A stretch of DNA of 64,000 nucleotides from Lunularia cruciata (lineage: Eukaryota; Streptophyta; Marchantiopsida; Lunulariales; Lunulariaceae): the NCBI GenBank assembly GCA_948567375.1, contig OX419757.1, positions 76,508,001 through 76,572,000 of the forward strand. The letters are read 5' to 3'. The notes under the pieces are model-generated. The model saw only the letters and a program-made list of their open reading frames with translations, made no database searches and was not told the DNA's origin. Made by a program: the position numbers and the translations under genes. Below, one piece after another: positions 22,570 through 33,400 of this stretch (position 1 is its first letter; the number at the start of each line of letters is the position of its first letter).

Positions 22570-22625
22570 TGTACCAGAGTAACGGGCCTAGGGCCTTTGG
22601 AGGCCCCATAAATCTCGTCCATGTC

Positions 22626-22916
22626 CTACAACAACGGTGCAGGCACACCAAGTGCACTCTCAACTGAATCAGCTCCTGTGTCAAACTCCAACTCAGAGTC
22701 AATCTCCTCCCTCACTGGGACCTGAGATACAGGCTGATACCGAGCACCACTCCGAGTAAACCCACTGCGTACTGCAGGGCTAACTCCTCTGGAATCTCCA
22801 AAGAACTCCGTCGTGACCACGTAACTGCAACAGCAAACCCGAACCACCAACTGCAACCGCAAGTCGCAACCGCAAGTACCCCACCAAGTGCCAACACCAC
22901 CTCGTGCCAACACCAA
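22626..22916 (-). pseudogene. Element A possible Gag N-terminus
   Basis: Open frame of 96 codons with acidic text (REEIDSELEFDTGADSVESALG), followed past a TAG by MDEIYGASKGPRP. It lies one frame away from the main Gag frame, so a frameshift would be needed to join them. It may be the true Gag start or part of the leader. I cannot decide. Confidence 0.4.
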
Positions 22917-24154
22917 CTAAACACCACCCACTAATGTAACTCTACCAAGATAACTACACTAGGGGAAGGGCAACCTGTAACCTGCCATCATAACACGCAC
23001 TCTCACGGTCTGCAGGTCATCACTTCCTGCCTCACCGGAGAGAAACAAAGGTAGTCTGACTGGTCATCACTCCAGCCTCACCACCGAGAGCACACCAGAG
23101 CACCAACGCTCAAAAGTCAGGGCACCTCACACAAACGTGGTGCACAAACAGGAAGCAGAGAATGGAAGGGATCCAATCACAAGAAATCTAAACAAAAACC
23201 CTCCATCTCATAACACAACACGGGACTGACTCTGCCACCATTTGGCATTTGACATAAGAGTAGTTTGTATCTAAGTCCTAAGCTACCAGGATCACCAAGA
23301 ATGGGATCAAACTGCCTCTCCTAGCCAAAGCTACATGTGTATAGGTAACAGTGGCACAGTCACTATGACAGAAAGTGAGGGTGGACCAATTGGCTAGGGC
23401 AGTAGTCTAGGAACAAGAGATCTAGGGGTCAAACCTTGTTGCGCACAATCTAGCAAGAAAGGCAGATTTTTCCAACCAATGACCAAGATCTACACTAAAC
23501 TAGCTAGCATCACGCCAACAAGCTGGCTTGTTGGCCCTTCTAGGCCTTCGTAGCTTCTCATAGCCCACAGCCCTATGCCTCGAAGCCTCGAAACGCCAAA
23601 TGAGGCCTTTCTTGTTGCGACTTCAAACCTCCTCCAAAATTGGCAAAACTTCTCCAAATCTGCAAAACTCCTCCAAACTAGCAAAACTTCTCCAAATCTG
23701 GCCAAACAGCAAAACTCCTCCAATTCTGGCCCAAAATCTGACGTAAATCTGACATAAACCCTAAAGATGGATGTCCGCCAAATCCCCCGCTAACTTTCCA
23801 CTCGAGCCAAATTGACAAAACGGGTTTTTCCAAATCACAATTTCATGAGAAGAGCTTTCCAACTCCACCTTCAATTTCACTTTCTGAGCCCAACTCGGAG
23901 CAAATTGGTCTTGCCTTCACCTCCTGAGCTCAAAATCACAACACTGCTCAAAAATTGCTCCTTCTTTGCTCAAAATTTGGCCAGCGCTTCCGCACATTGT
24001 CCGCCTAACTGCCAAATTTGCATCAACTACACGAGCTTCTGCACACTAGGGAAACAGAGAACCTGAATCGAGCTACCACGATCCACCGAGCTTGGAGATA
24101 CCACCAACACTCAACGTTCCTGCACCCAATTTCCCCCTGACTTCACTCTTTGAT
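22917..24154 (-). other. Element A 5' leader
   Basis: About 1.2 kb without convincing coding sequence. On the minus strand TGGTGGCAGAGTCAGT (plus 23,225-23,240) matches 12 of 16 bases of the initiator tRNA-Met primer site, but it is more than 900 bases from the matched terminal repeat. Around 23,621-23,740 imperfect short repeats of the AAACTCCTCC / AAATCTG kind occur. Confidence 0.4.
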
Positions 24155-24586
24155 GTAATCAGATTGCTTAACACTCTCAACTCAACTCAACTCAGATCAA
24201 TACCTGATCTATCACTCTATAAACTGCCACCAACTGGGCACTGATTACAGTCAAGCCACACCAACTCAAGCATAGAGAATCCAGGTGACGCTCACCGGCC
24301 TCTGTCCACCATAGCCAGGAACTCGAAGGCTCAACATCAGAGAAGTGAGCTCACTTCAAAACTATACCCCCTGGACTCAAGCTAGCCCTGAAACCCTAAC
24401 GGTCCCGCTGACGGCACACTCGACGGTGCAAAGTGATGGTGGGCCCCACCGTGAAGTCAGTACCCCGAACACCAAATCAAACTATCGGAAAGTAGTCCCT
24501 GAGAAACTGCTAGAATAACTCTAACTACTATCACTGGAACTCCAGTGTCCGAGCAACTAGATGCGGAACTAAAAATGGCGTGACAA
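24155..24586 (-). repeat. 5' terminal repeat of element A
   Basis: About 430 bp matching 6,993-7,434 with scattered differences. The outer end reads TTGTCACGCC on the minus strand and abuts CTGTG, the target duplication shared with 6,885-6,889. The 104-bp module found twice at the 3' end is missing here. The divergence between the copies indicates an older insertion than element D. Confidence 0.8.
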
Positions 24587-24989
24587 CTGTGCCAAGTGGT
24601 CTTCGTTGGATAGTATCAATCTCTATTGGTACCGGTTCTTCCACTTGTGCGTAGTGTACTGATAGGCTTTGTGTAGGTCAAGGTCGAGACCAAGTTGTTG
24701 CAACCAAAGAATCAAAATGCTCAACCAATTGCATGGCTTCTTCTATGTTTTGTGGCTCCCGCATGGTCACCTCCAATTTAGTTTGTGACTTCAATCCTCG
24801 CACAAATCGATCCAGAACGTCACCTTCTTGGATATCTGGAATTTGCATGATGATGTTCTGAAATTGTATGATGTAGCTTCTCATTGAGCCAATTTGCCTC
24901 AACTCCACCAATTTATCTCGTGCGGCTCGGGTGGCATTTATAGTTTGAAATCGACCAAGTATTGCATCTTTGAATTCTACCCATGTCAA
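24587..24989 (-). pseudogene. Element C Gag, capsid segment
   Basis: Minus-strand frame with MTWVEFKDAILGRFQT, RQIGSMRSYIIQFQ and VLDRFVRGLKSQTKLEV, a clear retrotransposon Gag domain of the chromovirus type. It is cut at 24,587 by element A, and the zinc knuckle of the same protein is at 6,740-6,889. It is the 5' half of element C. Confidence 0.85.
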
Positions 24990-25604
24990 AATCAGTGTAA
25001 CAATTTGTTGTTTAGCTCTTTCTACTCGGAGTCGCCACCAAGTTTTGCCATGCCATCCAATTGGCTAGAAGCTAAGAGAATTTGTTTCCGCTCATTTTGA
25101 AGATTGGTGGCTTCAAAGTAACGTTTGTAGTCAAACACAAAATTCTCCACTATGCTTGGAAGATTCTTGCCTTCAAACACCTTGGGTTTCGGAAATCAAA
25201 TGCAATCTTCTCCATCTCGAACTAGCGCTCTATCTATTTGTTCTTGTTGTTGTTGGTCTCATTCATCCAACAATCAAGTAAGATGCTCAATTTGTTGTTG
25301 CATTGCAAGGATAACATATGGTATTGCCGCCATTGCTACTACTCTATTCCACTACCCTAAATTTATCTAATTGATTAACACATAGATACAACACCTCCAC
25401 CATTCTCCATAAGTTACAACTGGAAGTATCAAGGGTTCCTCAAACACAGTGATCATATGTAGAAAATCTTGCCCAAAGCGCGAGGTGATGAATTGTGTGA
25501 AACAATGCTTTGGTAATATCTGGACATGAAAATCTCAATGGTTTGGCGGAAGTGGATTTGGTGGTCCATAAATTCCATCCATCCCATTCCTGCTCTAATA
25601 CCAA
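24990..25604 (-). other. Element C Gag N-terminus (decayed) and leader
   Basis: No long open frame remains. Glutamine-coding repeats (plus-strand TTGTTGTTGTTGG near 25,240) and scattered Gag-like text occur. The primer site is complementary to plus 25,591-25,603: TGGTATTAGAGCA on the minus strand, one base from the LTR and close to the initiator tRNA-Met site TGGTATCAGAGC. Confidence 0.6.
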
Positions 25605-26027
25605 TGTAAAAGACCAAAACCGAGGAGAGAAATAGGAGAATGGAAACTCACATTGGGACACTTGAATGAGGGAAAACTCCGAGTGCCTCGCATGAGCTTT
25701 GGCTATGGTATTTATAGGTAGCATACAAGACCCTTGAAGCTTCTCAAGAAGCTTCCTTGAGTGGCTTTCTTAGAGTGCAAGCCAAGTTAACCAAGAAGCT
25801 TCTCAAGAAGCTTCCTTCTAGAAGCCACCTACTTGGCGTGCAAGCTAAGCTAGTTAGAAGCTTCTAGAAGCTTCCTTCTAGAAGCTACTTGCTTAGTGCA
25901 CAAGTTAACTAGTTGGGAAGCTTCCTAAGAAGCTTCCTAGATGCTTCTAGAATATTCTAGGCTATTTTTTCTTATTCTCTACTTTGTAAGCCCGACTAAC
26001 TTTGTCGCTAAACTCCATATTGTTACA
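25605..26027 (-). repeat. 5' LTR of element C with heat-shock-element array
   Basis: 423-bp LTR with TG...CA ends. In minus-strand order it has a GAA/TTC-rich stretch (about 25,960-25,735), a TATAAATA box (25,716-25,709) and then the leader side. The array holds perfect head-to-tail pentamers, for example AGAAGCTTCTAGAAGCTTCC (25,855-25,874) and CTTCTAGAATATTCTAG near 25,945. This is the layout of a heat-inducible promoter bound by HSF trimers. That reading is inferred from sequence only. Confidence 0.9.
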
Positions 26028-26402
26028 TTGTCCTTCTAAGCTTAGAACTCATTTTATTGGGCATTTTTCCATCCTTTGTCAAATTGGCATTGTGGCTTAC
26101 CACCTCAAGCTACCACTACACATGAAGATCCATCATGTATTCCATGTTTTCTTACTATGCAGATATGCACTCAAATTGTTGCACTCCCTTTCCATAAAGA
26201 ACTTAGACATTGTCCAACACTCATTGATGGTACAAAGGAATATGAAGTTGAAAGCATTCTCCATAAGCATATTCATGGTACCCACCATCTGCATGTAGAA
26301 TATCTTGTACATTGGAAAGGGTATCCATTGTATGAGGTAACATGGGAGCCAATAGCCAACTTGACACCTGCACTAGTGTTAGTGCAATCTTTTAGGCAAT
26401 AG
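26028..26402 (+). pseudogene. Element E integrase C-terminus with chromodomain
   Basis: Distal half of the pol gene begun at 1-2,707. It has HLKLPLHMKIHHVFHVF, then a chromodomain: EYEVESILHKHI, HLHVEYLVHWKGYPLYEVTWEP, ending at a stop at 26,400-26,402. The aromatic cage positions (Y, W, and W in TWEP) are visible. This places E among the chromoviruses. A polypurine tract (AAAAGGAGAGAGG) follows. Confidence 0.88.
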
Positions 26403-26442
26403 CTTTGCAATGAGGATGTTGCATTTTAAAAGGAGAGAGGTT

Positions 26443-27038
26443 TGTAATACCAATAGCTAGACACATTTTCTAGAGGTGGAAATTGGCTTAGTAACATTTA
26501 GAAAGATGTTATATAAGATGGACTAAGTAGATCAAATAGTGGTACCACCAAAAGAGTACGTCCAATAATAGAGCAAGAGCCAAAAACATCTTGAAAACTT
26601 TAGAGCCAATTTTGGAGGCCTAGATGGATGAATTAAGCCTCAACAATGAAAAATACATTTATTTCCAAAGGAAAAGGCTTGCTTTCTCCCCCTCCCTCCT
26701 CCCATTGTTTGTCTCATTGAGAGCTTTCCAACAATACTTCATCCATACAATTTTGAGCTTCATACAAGAAGATTCACTCTAATAAAACTTGTTTGACCAA
26801 CGAGATAAGACAAGAACCAATCATCTATCCATCCATCCATCCATCCAAGACTAGAGCTTTCTGACATATCACCAATCTAGGTATTTGATCCAAGGATGGA
26901 GCTTCCTTTGAGGTGATCCTCTTTGCTATACAATGAAGATAAGTTGCTTGTTTGGGACACCAAAGTATTGAATGTGAAGCTTTTTGTGTTTTCTCTCTTG
27001 TGTTTCTCTTGGAGATTCTCATGTCCTTGGGTCTTACA
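26443..27038 (+). repeat. 3' LTR of element E
   Basis: It starts TGTAATACC after the polypurine tract and ends TCTTACA; about 596 bp. A TTATATAAG box lies near 26,510 and a (CCAT)n run at 26,826-26,847. Protease text of element B starts abruptly at 27,039, so E appears to sit inside B. The partner LTR is outside the window. Confidence 0.75.
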
Positions 27039-28760
27039 GGTGAGAGCTCAAGCTATTGCAACAATAACTAAGTCATATGATGTGCTAGTTGGTGTGACAA
27101 TGTTACACCACATGGGTTTCAATATTGACTATCGGGGAAGAGATAACCTTATATAGACTAGGTTGGTAGTCAGGTGAGGGATGAGTATGTCATCTACTAA
27201 TACACTCTAGTAGTAGCTCACTATAGTTAGGAACCATGGCATTAGTCTTAGTTTTTAGTGGTTTTGTTCTTGGCATAGTGATTTACTAGAGGAGAATGCC
27301 CATGTAGAAGATACTCCAATACTAGAGGATATCACTTGGATTTGGAGTATGAGTGGGATGATTCCATCCACCTTGGATGTCACATTATGGAGTTCTGAGG
27401 AGGCTTGCAGCAACATGAAGATCAATTAGTACAATAGGCTTGGAGTGGAGCCTTTGTACTACCAAGAGACTAATGTAAGGATGATCCTTTAAAGTCTTTT
27501 ACCTCGTCACCTTTGGATACCACACTGACGTTTGGTAGTACCTAATAGATGGAGTATGTCTGCTGGAGTTGATTGGAGGGATTAGCACTAGACTAGTTGC
27601 AATATTACAGGTAGGTATACAAGTACAAAGTTACTTGTAGAGAGAGATGAGACTACTAAGCAAGTCTCTCTACATCATGTGACACACTTGGCCTATTGAT
27701 ATCTTGAGTTATTATTTATGTCAACAATTAGGGGTTACCAAAAGATCCTACCAATAGACATTTCCTTGTTGGGACTTAGGATTTGGAGAGAGATGGTGTT
27801 ATTCATTTGGTGATTTATAAATGGCCATGTTAGGGACATATCTATGTAGGCCAAGGTTAGGGTCTCTAGGATCTCCATTTTAGTGTGTTTTGGGAGATGT
27901 TACGTATACCATGACATCTCCAAGTTCATTGGTCCATTTCTCTAGTCTACATTTTGAAAAATGTCCCTTTGATGGGTGATTCACATACTCGGGTGGTGGT
28001 GAGTACACATCAGGTCCATTCTTGGATGAGACTTGCCATGTTGTTGGAAGTAGCCAAAGTAGGAATAAAAGCTCATCATCTTTGTCTTTGGTGGACAAAC
28101 CTCTTACATTAAAAGGGTTCTACAACAAGCTTATGATGGGATTCAAGGACTAGACAACCATACTATTGATGATATTTTGGAGGTTAAGAGCCAGTCTCAA
28201 ATGGTGGTAGTGGTTGATATGTCACTTATGGTAGTGGTGAACCTTGTTGGACAACCTAGAGCTTCTTTATCCACACTTATGAGTTTCCTTGGCTCCTATG
28301 TTTTTCAAGAAGGAGGTCCCGGACTTGGGACTCATAGTTATAGTAGTTGTGGAGTCCAACGTTGATGAGAGGGAGTGGGTGATGGGTTTTCATACTAATA
28401 TTAATGCTATTATAGTAGTGTCAAAGGCATCCAAGCATTAGGTGTTAGGTCAAACTATGGATCTGAATTGTTTGACTTGGATTGTGAGCCTTGGCTTGGC
28501 AAAGCAATGTACAATGCGCTTGATAGACATCACCATTTGGACACTTGTGAGCTCTATCCCTATCAAGATGATTCAAGTTGATGATGGGGGTGATAGACCA
28601 AGTGGGCAAGGTATTCTTGGGACACAGCTAATTGCTAGTGATGAGAGTGGTCTACTTAGGATCCATCTAGGTGAGCCTTATAGCCAGAATAGAAAGAGTT
28701 TTCCACGTTGAGGTTTGGAACTCTAACGGTTTGGCGCATGACATTATTGCTCTTAAGGGC
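27039..28760 (+). pseudogene. Element B protease-methyltransferase remnant
   Basis: Parallel to 20,440-18,690 of element A. Motif I survives as GGISTRLVAILQVGIQVQ (about 27,575-27,630). Motif IV has WPC then TAG where A has Gln (about 27,815-27,830). Motif VI reads LKNVPLMG, Glu to Lys (about 27,950). The C-terminal lobe remains readable at 28,177-28,560 (VLGQTMDLNCLTWIVSLGLA). The enzyme is dead in this copy. The copy shows that the domain is a fixed part of the family. Confidence 0.85.
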
Positions 28761-29568
28761 CTAGTACGGCAGCTTGTAAATATGTCTTCTACTCCTACAT
28801 CAATTATAGAGGATACTTGGGAGGCAAGTATTGGATCCAAGCTTATAAGAGGGGAAAGACAAACAATTTGGAGGTTTTTGAGGAGTTACATGAGTTGTTT
28901 TTCCTTTAGTATGAAGGATGCTCTAAAAAGGCCTAGTATTTAGATTGAACTTACTAGTGATGCACCAATTTTTTGACATCCCTAAATTTATAGTGCCATG
29001 GAGAGAACATTGATTTAGAGCCAAGGTAAAGAACTTTTTGAGGTTGGTTTGGTGGAGAGCATGCTTCAACTACTATGATGCTAGCCAAGAAGGATATGCA
29101 TGGCAACTACACAAATAAATAGATGTGTAGAGATTGCTATCATATCAATTGATAGACTAAGGCTGATTGGTATGCCATGCCTACACCAAAGGAGATGTTT
29201 GATATGATTGGGCATGCAAAAATCTTTAGTACTTTGGATCTTCAAGCAAAATATATCAATTGCCAATCAAGGAGGATAATAAGTCAACAATAACATTTTG
29301 GGCTATTGATCTTCATGGTAAGGATGTATTATTTTAGTGGATGTTCTTACCATTTGGGTTAAAGAATGCTCTTGCTGAGTTCTAGAGGATCATAGCATGG
29401 ATTGGATTTTGCTTGGTGCTATATTGATGATATTTTAGTCTATAACACTATTGTGGAGATCATGAGAGATATTTGTCGATGGTGTTTGAGAGGTTGAGAT
29501 CTTATGGACTCAAATTATATCATGGGAAGTGTAGATTTTCTTCCACAAGCAAGTTGCATATTTGGGTC
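28761..29568 (+). pseudogene. Element B RT remnant
   Basis: Frameshifted reverse transcriptase. RRFLRSYMSC-type text and SMKDALKRPSI come first, then the uninterrupted MIGHAKIFSTLDLQAKY site that corresponds to the place where D entered A, then LPFGLKNALAEF and CYIDDILVYN. It stops at 29,568 in the YLG box, where the solo LTR begins. Confidence 0.85.
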
Positions 29569-30260
29569 TGTAATACCCATTTGTGCATGTGTGTAGTATT
29601 GTGATATTTAGCTTGGCATTACAAGTACTTGAGAGATATTATTTATATAGACATAAAGGATGGTTCTACATTAGTCATGATTAATTAAATTTATTCATAG
29701 CTAGGATAGAGTGGACCTTACTTTAGCGGAAGTGGAAAAGATAAGTACTATTATTTTAGATTCTAGTGTGTTGATTTGATATTATTCCTAGGTGTTTGGC
29801 TTTGAAGAAAGAATTGAGAACTCTTGGGCCTGCAAGCCTTTTTGTTTCGGATTCTCCTATAGTCCAAGGATAGCCAATATAAAGGAATCCTTGACTTAGT
29901 GGTTGGGTCAAGATAAGATCACATGCTTAGTGGAATATACCCATGTGGATAGATATTCCTTTATACTTTTTGACCTTACTTGACTTTTAGCCTAGTAACT
30001 TGAGTTACTCCGATAATTAGTAACTTTGGTGCATAACTATTTCACAAGTATATAATCAAGGAGTGAGGAGGAACTCATCATCCTTTCATTGGCAACTATC
30101 TGTCTTTTATTGAATTCTCTAGTGAGCAATGTCTTGAGTCTTGGAGTGTTAGCCTTGGAGGAGTATGATGGAGTTGGGGTTCCTTGCTTTCTTGGTCCAT
30201 GGTGCGATATCATAATAGCCATTAGAGGTTCATCTTGAGTGAGAGACAGGCCGGCTCACA
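29569..30260 (+). repeat. Solo LTR of the element D family
   Basis: 692 bp alignable end to end with the D LTR (TGTAATACCCATTTGTGCAT ... GGCCGGCTCACA) with many substitutions and small indels. Element B RT text continues on both sides (YLG box). The flanks GGTC and TGTC look like a 4-bp target duplication with one change. No internal D sequence is present, so LTR-LTR recombination removed it. Confidence 0.92.
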
Positions 30261-32290
30261 TGTCACACTACCCACCCTAGAAGATTTCATGTTTAGCAGA
30301 CTAAGGTGGAAGCTATTGCACATATTCCTTGGCCTTAGGATGTGAGCAAAGTGCAACGTTTCTTGGGTTTGTGAACTTCTATAGCCAATATGTTAGAAAA
30401 TAGTGCCATTGCCAAGGCCTTGATGAAGCCAAACAAGCTTACACATGAGTGGTGTTGGGGAGATGAGCAAGAGAGAGCTTTTATAGAGCTCAAGGAAAGG
30501 TTGACATTTTCCACTATTCTTTGAAGATCAATCAAATGATGACCGTTCTAGGGTTATATTGATTGGAGTATGTTGGAGGTTGGAGAATTCAATGGAGGCA
30601 AAGTATAGTTCATATGAAGGAGAGTGCTTGGCAATAATATGAACAATAGCACATTTTTGATGTTACCTATTTGATAACCTCTTCACTCTCAACAATGATC
30701 ATCAACCACTTCAATGATTGATGGAGTCCGACAAGCTTTCAAGGAAGCTTGCACAATGATCTCTAAACCAAAGGCTTTGGTGGTATCTTTGTCAATGCAT
30801 ATAGGAGGAGTTATTGAGGTCATAGATCCAAAGGGTGGAAATATTGATAAAGTTCAATGAGACATTCATGATGATGTCTTAGTGATGGATTATCCTTGCA
30901 CTAATGTTGTGGATTATCCTTGTACAATTGGTGCCAAGGAGAGAGACCGTGTTCTTCAACAAGCCAGGTGGTTCTTCATGTATAGGAGGATGGTAGAGTG
31001 TAAGTAGTACCACTTCCATCTCAAAGATCACAGTTGGTCCATCATGCTCATGAGGAGCTAAGACATTTTGGAGTAAAGCATACATATAGCTTACTCCAAA
31101 GTCATTATTGATGGTGCGGTATGCAGACCACTGTATAGTAATTTATTGCCAGATGTGTGGTTTGTGATCAAGTTAGAGAATCATTTAATGCTCCTACACC
31201 ATAGTTTCACCCATTAGCTATCATGGGATTGGGTTACCATTTGAGTTTGGGCTTTGTTGGACCTTTATTGTTGATTGTGACATATCATTGGTATGTTTTG
31301 GTTATGGTGGAGCACTTCTCCAAGTGAATTGAGTTGGTGGTACTTCTTGACAAGTCCAATGAAGAGATGGCTTACTCGTTCTTGGTTTGGGTTCTTAGTC
31401 ATTTTGATACACCAACTAAGGTTTTGATCGATTAGTGTATCAAGTTCTTGGAGGAGTTTTAGGTCTTGTGTGACATGGCCTTGATTGATTCATTGTACAA
31501 ACTCTTGAGATCACCTTGAGGCAAATGGCTTAGTATAGAGAGTGGTTTAGATGGTGAAGAGAAGATGGCATAACTATGGTTTGTAGAGAGGCCACTTGGA
31601 AGATTGGGATCTTTAGTTACCTTGGTTGGCCATGGGCTATTAGTTAAGCCAACAAACCTCCTTAGCATTAGTCTCTACTTACTTTCTAGATCCATTAATT
31701 TGTTAATTGATCCATTAATTTAGATCCATTAATTGATCTGTTAATTTCATCCAAGTGACTATGTATATCTATAGTAGATTGCATCAAAGACACTTGATAT
31801 TACTATAGACCGTATTTATTAACTTGAGAGTGCATAAGGTTTTAGCTTTTGGAGTCCTCATGTTGGAATGATGTGATGGTGTTGTTTAGAAGGATCATGT
31901 GCACAATTATGCACCATGCCAGCTCCTAAACATTGATGGCACTATGGACCCAAGCTTGGCACTTGTATGTGCATGCTTATGATGTATGTTATGCTGCTCT
32001 TCTAGTGGAGTTGCTACTATGTTGGTGTGTGATAGTTTTTCAAGAGGATGGCATATGGTATGTTTGATTTCTCCCCTCATGGTGGATGCTCAAGGACAAT
32101 GATTATGACCTAAATGTACTTGACCTATAGTTAGTTCATCCTTTATGTGATATAAATTACAGACTGGCAATTAATAATGAGGCTCGATAGCACTTGGCCT
32201 CCTTATCCTTGCCCACCATAGGATATATCACATACTTGGAGTAGATGGCTATTTGGAGTTAGAGGGACCTAACTGCTAGCTAGGGAGAGA
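30261..32290 (+). pseudogene. Element B RT end, RNase H, integrase and PHD remnant
   Basis: Thumb and RNase H text (AKYSSYEGECLA, DHQPL) at 30,300-30,740. The integrase zinc region near 31,040-31,160 has CAG where A has a TAG stop. The core is at 31,220-31,560, with the third catalytic codon turned to TAG. PHD remnants (CMLCCSSSG-like and VCDSFSRGWHMV-like) lie at about 31,975-32,060. Each part lines up with 10,300-7,710 of A on the opposite strand. Confidence 0.8.
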
Positions 32291-32935
32291 TTATGACACT
32301 TTAGAGTTCATGTATGACGTATGTATGAGTTGTGCTTCTATAATGTATGATGTTGATAGTGATGTATGTATGCGCAAGAATTGTCATGACATTTGTTGTG
32401 CCAAAGCTAGGTTGCTTGGACATTGGAGTGATAGTGTTGGTAATCATAGGTATTTTGGTAGTACTCATGGACTACTTGTTGGTGATCCAATTTTGTGTTA
32501 GGGCTATTGATCATATGGTGGGACTCCTTCATCATGTGCACCAATGGATGTTTGGTCAATGGCACCATTAGGGCCAGAGACCTAGGTTGAGTAGAGGGGT
32601 ATACCTTTGAAGTGTAGCTCCAAAGAGCTCCTTCTTTGATGTTGAAACTTTTGAGTTCTAGATTATGGAGGACAGAGGTTGGCAAACATCACCTGGGGTC
32701 TTTTAGCTAGAGTGGATGTGACTTGACTATAATTAGGGTCTTTTAGCTAGAGTGGATGTGACTTGACTATAATTATACCCAACTATTAGCAAATTATTGA
32801 GTAAAAGGATTAAATAAAAATCTGATTTGAGTAAAAATTAGTTTATTATTATAACACTTTAGAATTCATGTATGACTTGTGTGAGTTGTGTTTTTATAGT
32901 GTATGATGTTGATATTGATATATATTGTATAACAA
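32291..32935 (+). repeat. Element B 3' terminal repeat complex
   Basis: 104-bp module (32,291-32,380), 440-bp module (about 32,381-32,790) and second 104-bp module (32,851-32,935), the same order as in A. A 40-bp direct repeat with GGGTCTTTTAGCTAGAGTGG lies at about 32,695-32,780. Confidence 0.7.
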
Positions 32936-33089
32936 TCTCATAATCTATATTGAGGGAGAGTAAAATTCCTTGAACTGTATTGTCCGTGCACATGGGAGCA
33001 ATTGAATTTGAACCAAGTTAGTTTTGATGTGTGTGAGTATATTTTTCTACATTTTTCTTTTTTCTCCTTTATATGTCTTTCCTTCCTAC

Positions 33090-33400
33090 TTTGGGTTGAT
33101 CTCAATAGTTGAAGAGGGATATTAGAGCAATTGATAAATCAGAAGGGATCCCCACCGATATGTCTTTGCTTCTTGCGCCGGGTTGATTTCATTAGTTGAA
33201 GATCTCAATAGTCGAAGATTGACATTAGAGGAACAGATCAATCAGCAGGGATCCCCAACATGGTTATGTCACTATAGTTGAAGACTGACATTAGAGGAAC
33301 GGATAAATCAGAAGGGATCCCCAACATGGATACCATCACTTACGGTTCATTCAGTATAGAGATTTGGGTTGATCTCAATAGTTGAAGGACTGATATTAGT
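33090..33400 (+). repeat. Degenerate tandem repeats beside element B
   Basis: Four imperfect units containing TTGATCTCAATAGTTGAAGA, then GACATTAGAGGAACAGATAA and AGGGATCCCCA, spaced about 65-90 bases. A further copy of the 104-bp terminal module ends at 33,522 (33,402-33,522). This may be an old tandem end of a related element. Confidence 0.6.

Larger units (their letters stand above)
6890..24586 (-). mobile_element. Element A: Ty3/gypsy retrotransposon with DNA methyltransferase and PHD finger
   Basis: Complete insertion bounded by CTGTG duplications, about 9.9 kb once the nested element D (10,363-18,164) is excluded. Read on the minus strand it holds a terminal repeat, a leader, Gag with zinc knuckles, protease, cytosine-C5 methyltransferase, RT, RNase H, integrase, a PHD finger, a polypurine tract (7,542-7,552) and 3' terminal repeats. 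From about 22,590 to the insertion site of D, and again to about 9,001, everything is in one frame. D plus its 4-bp duplication adds 7,806 bases, a multiple of three. A frameshift near 9,000-9,030 separates off the integrase. Stops and the integrase E-to-K change mean this copy cannot move by itself. Confidence 0.9.
27039..32935 (+). mobile_element. Element B: decayed copy of the methyltransferase/PHD retrotransposon
   Basis: Same family as element A, on the other strand. It starts mid-protease at the edge of E (VRAQAIAT equivalent, YDVLVG) and runs through methyltransferase, RT, RNase H, integrase, PHD remnant, polypurine tract and the 104-440-104 end. It is AT-richer than A and full of stops and frameshifts, many explained by C-to-T or G-to-A against A. 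A solo LTR of the D family interrupts it at 29,569-30,260. It preserves the empty site of element D near 29,210. Confidence 0.88.

Noticed and set aside
26826-26847. CCAT run as a possible regulatory array
   Set aside because: A simple microsatellite; a similar run also occurs near 38,660.
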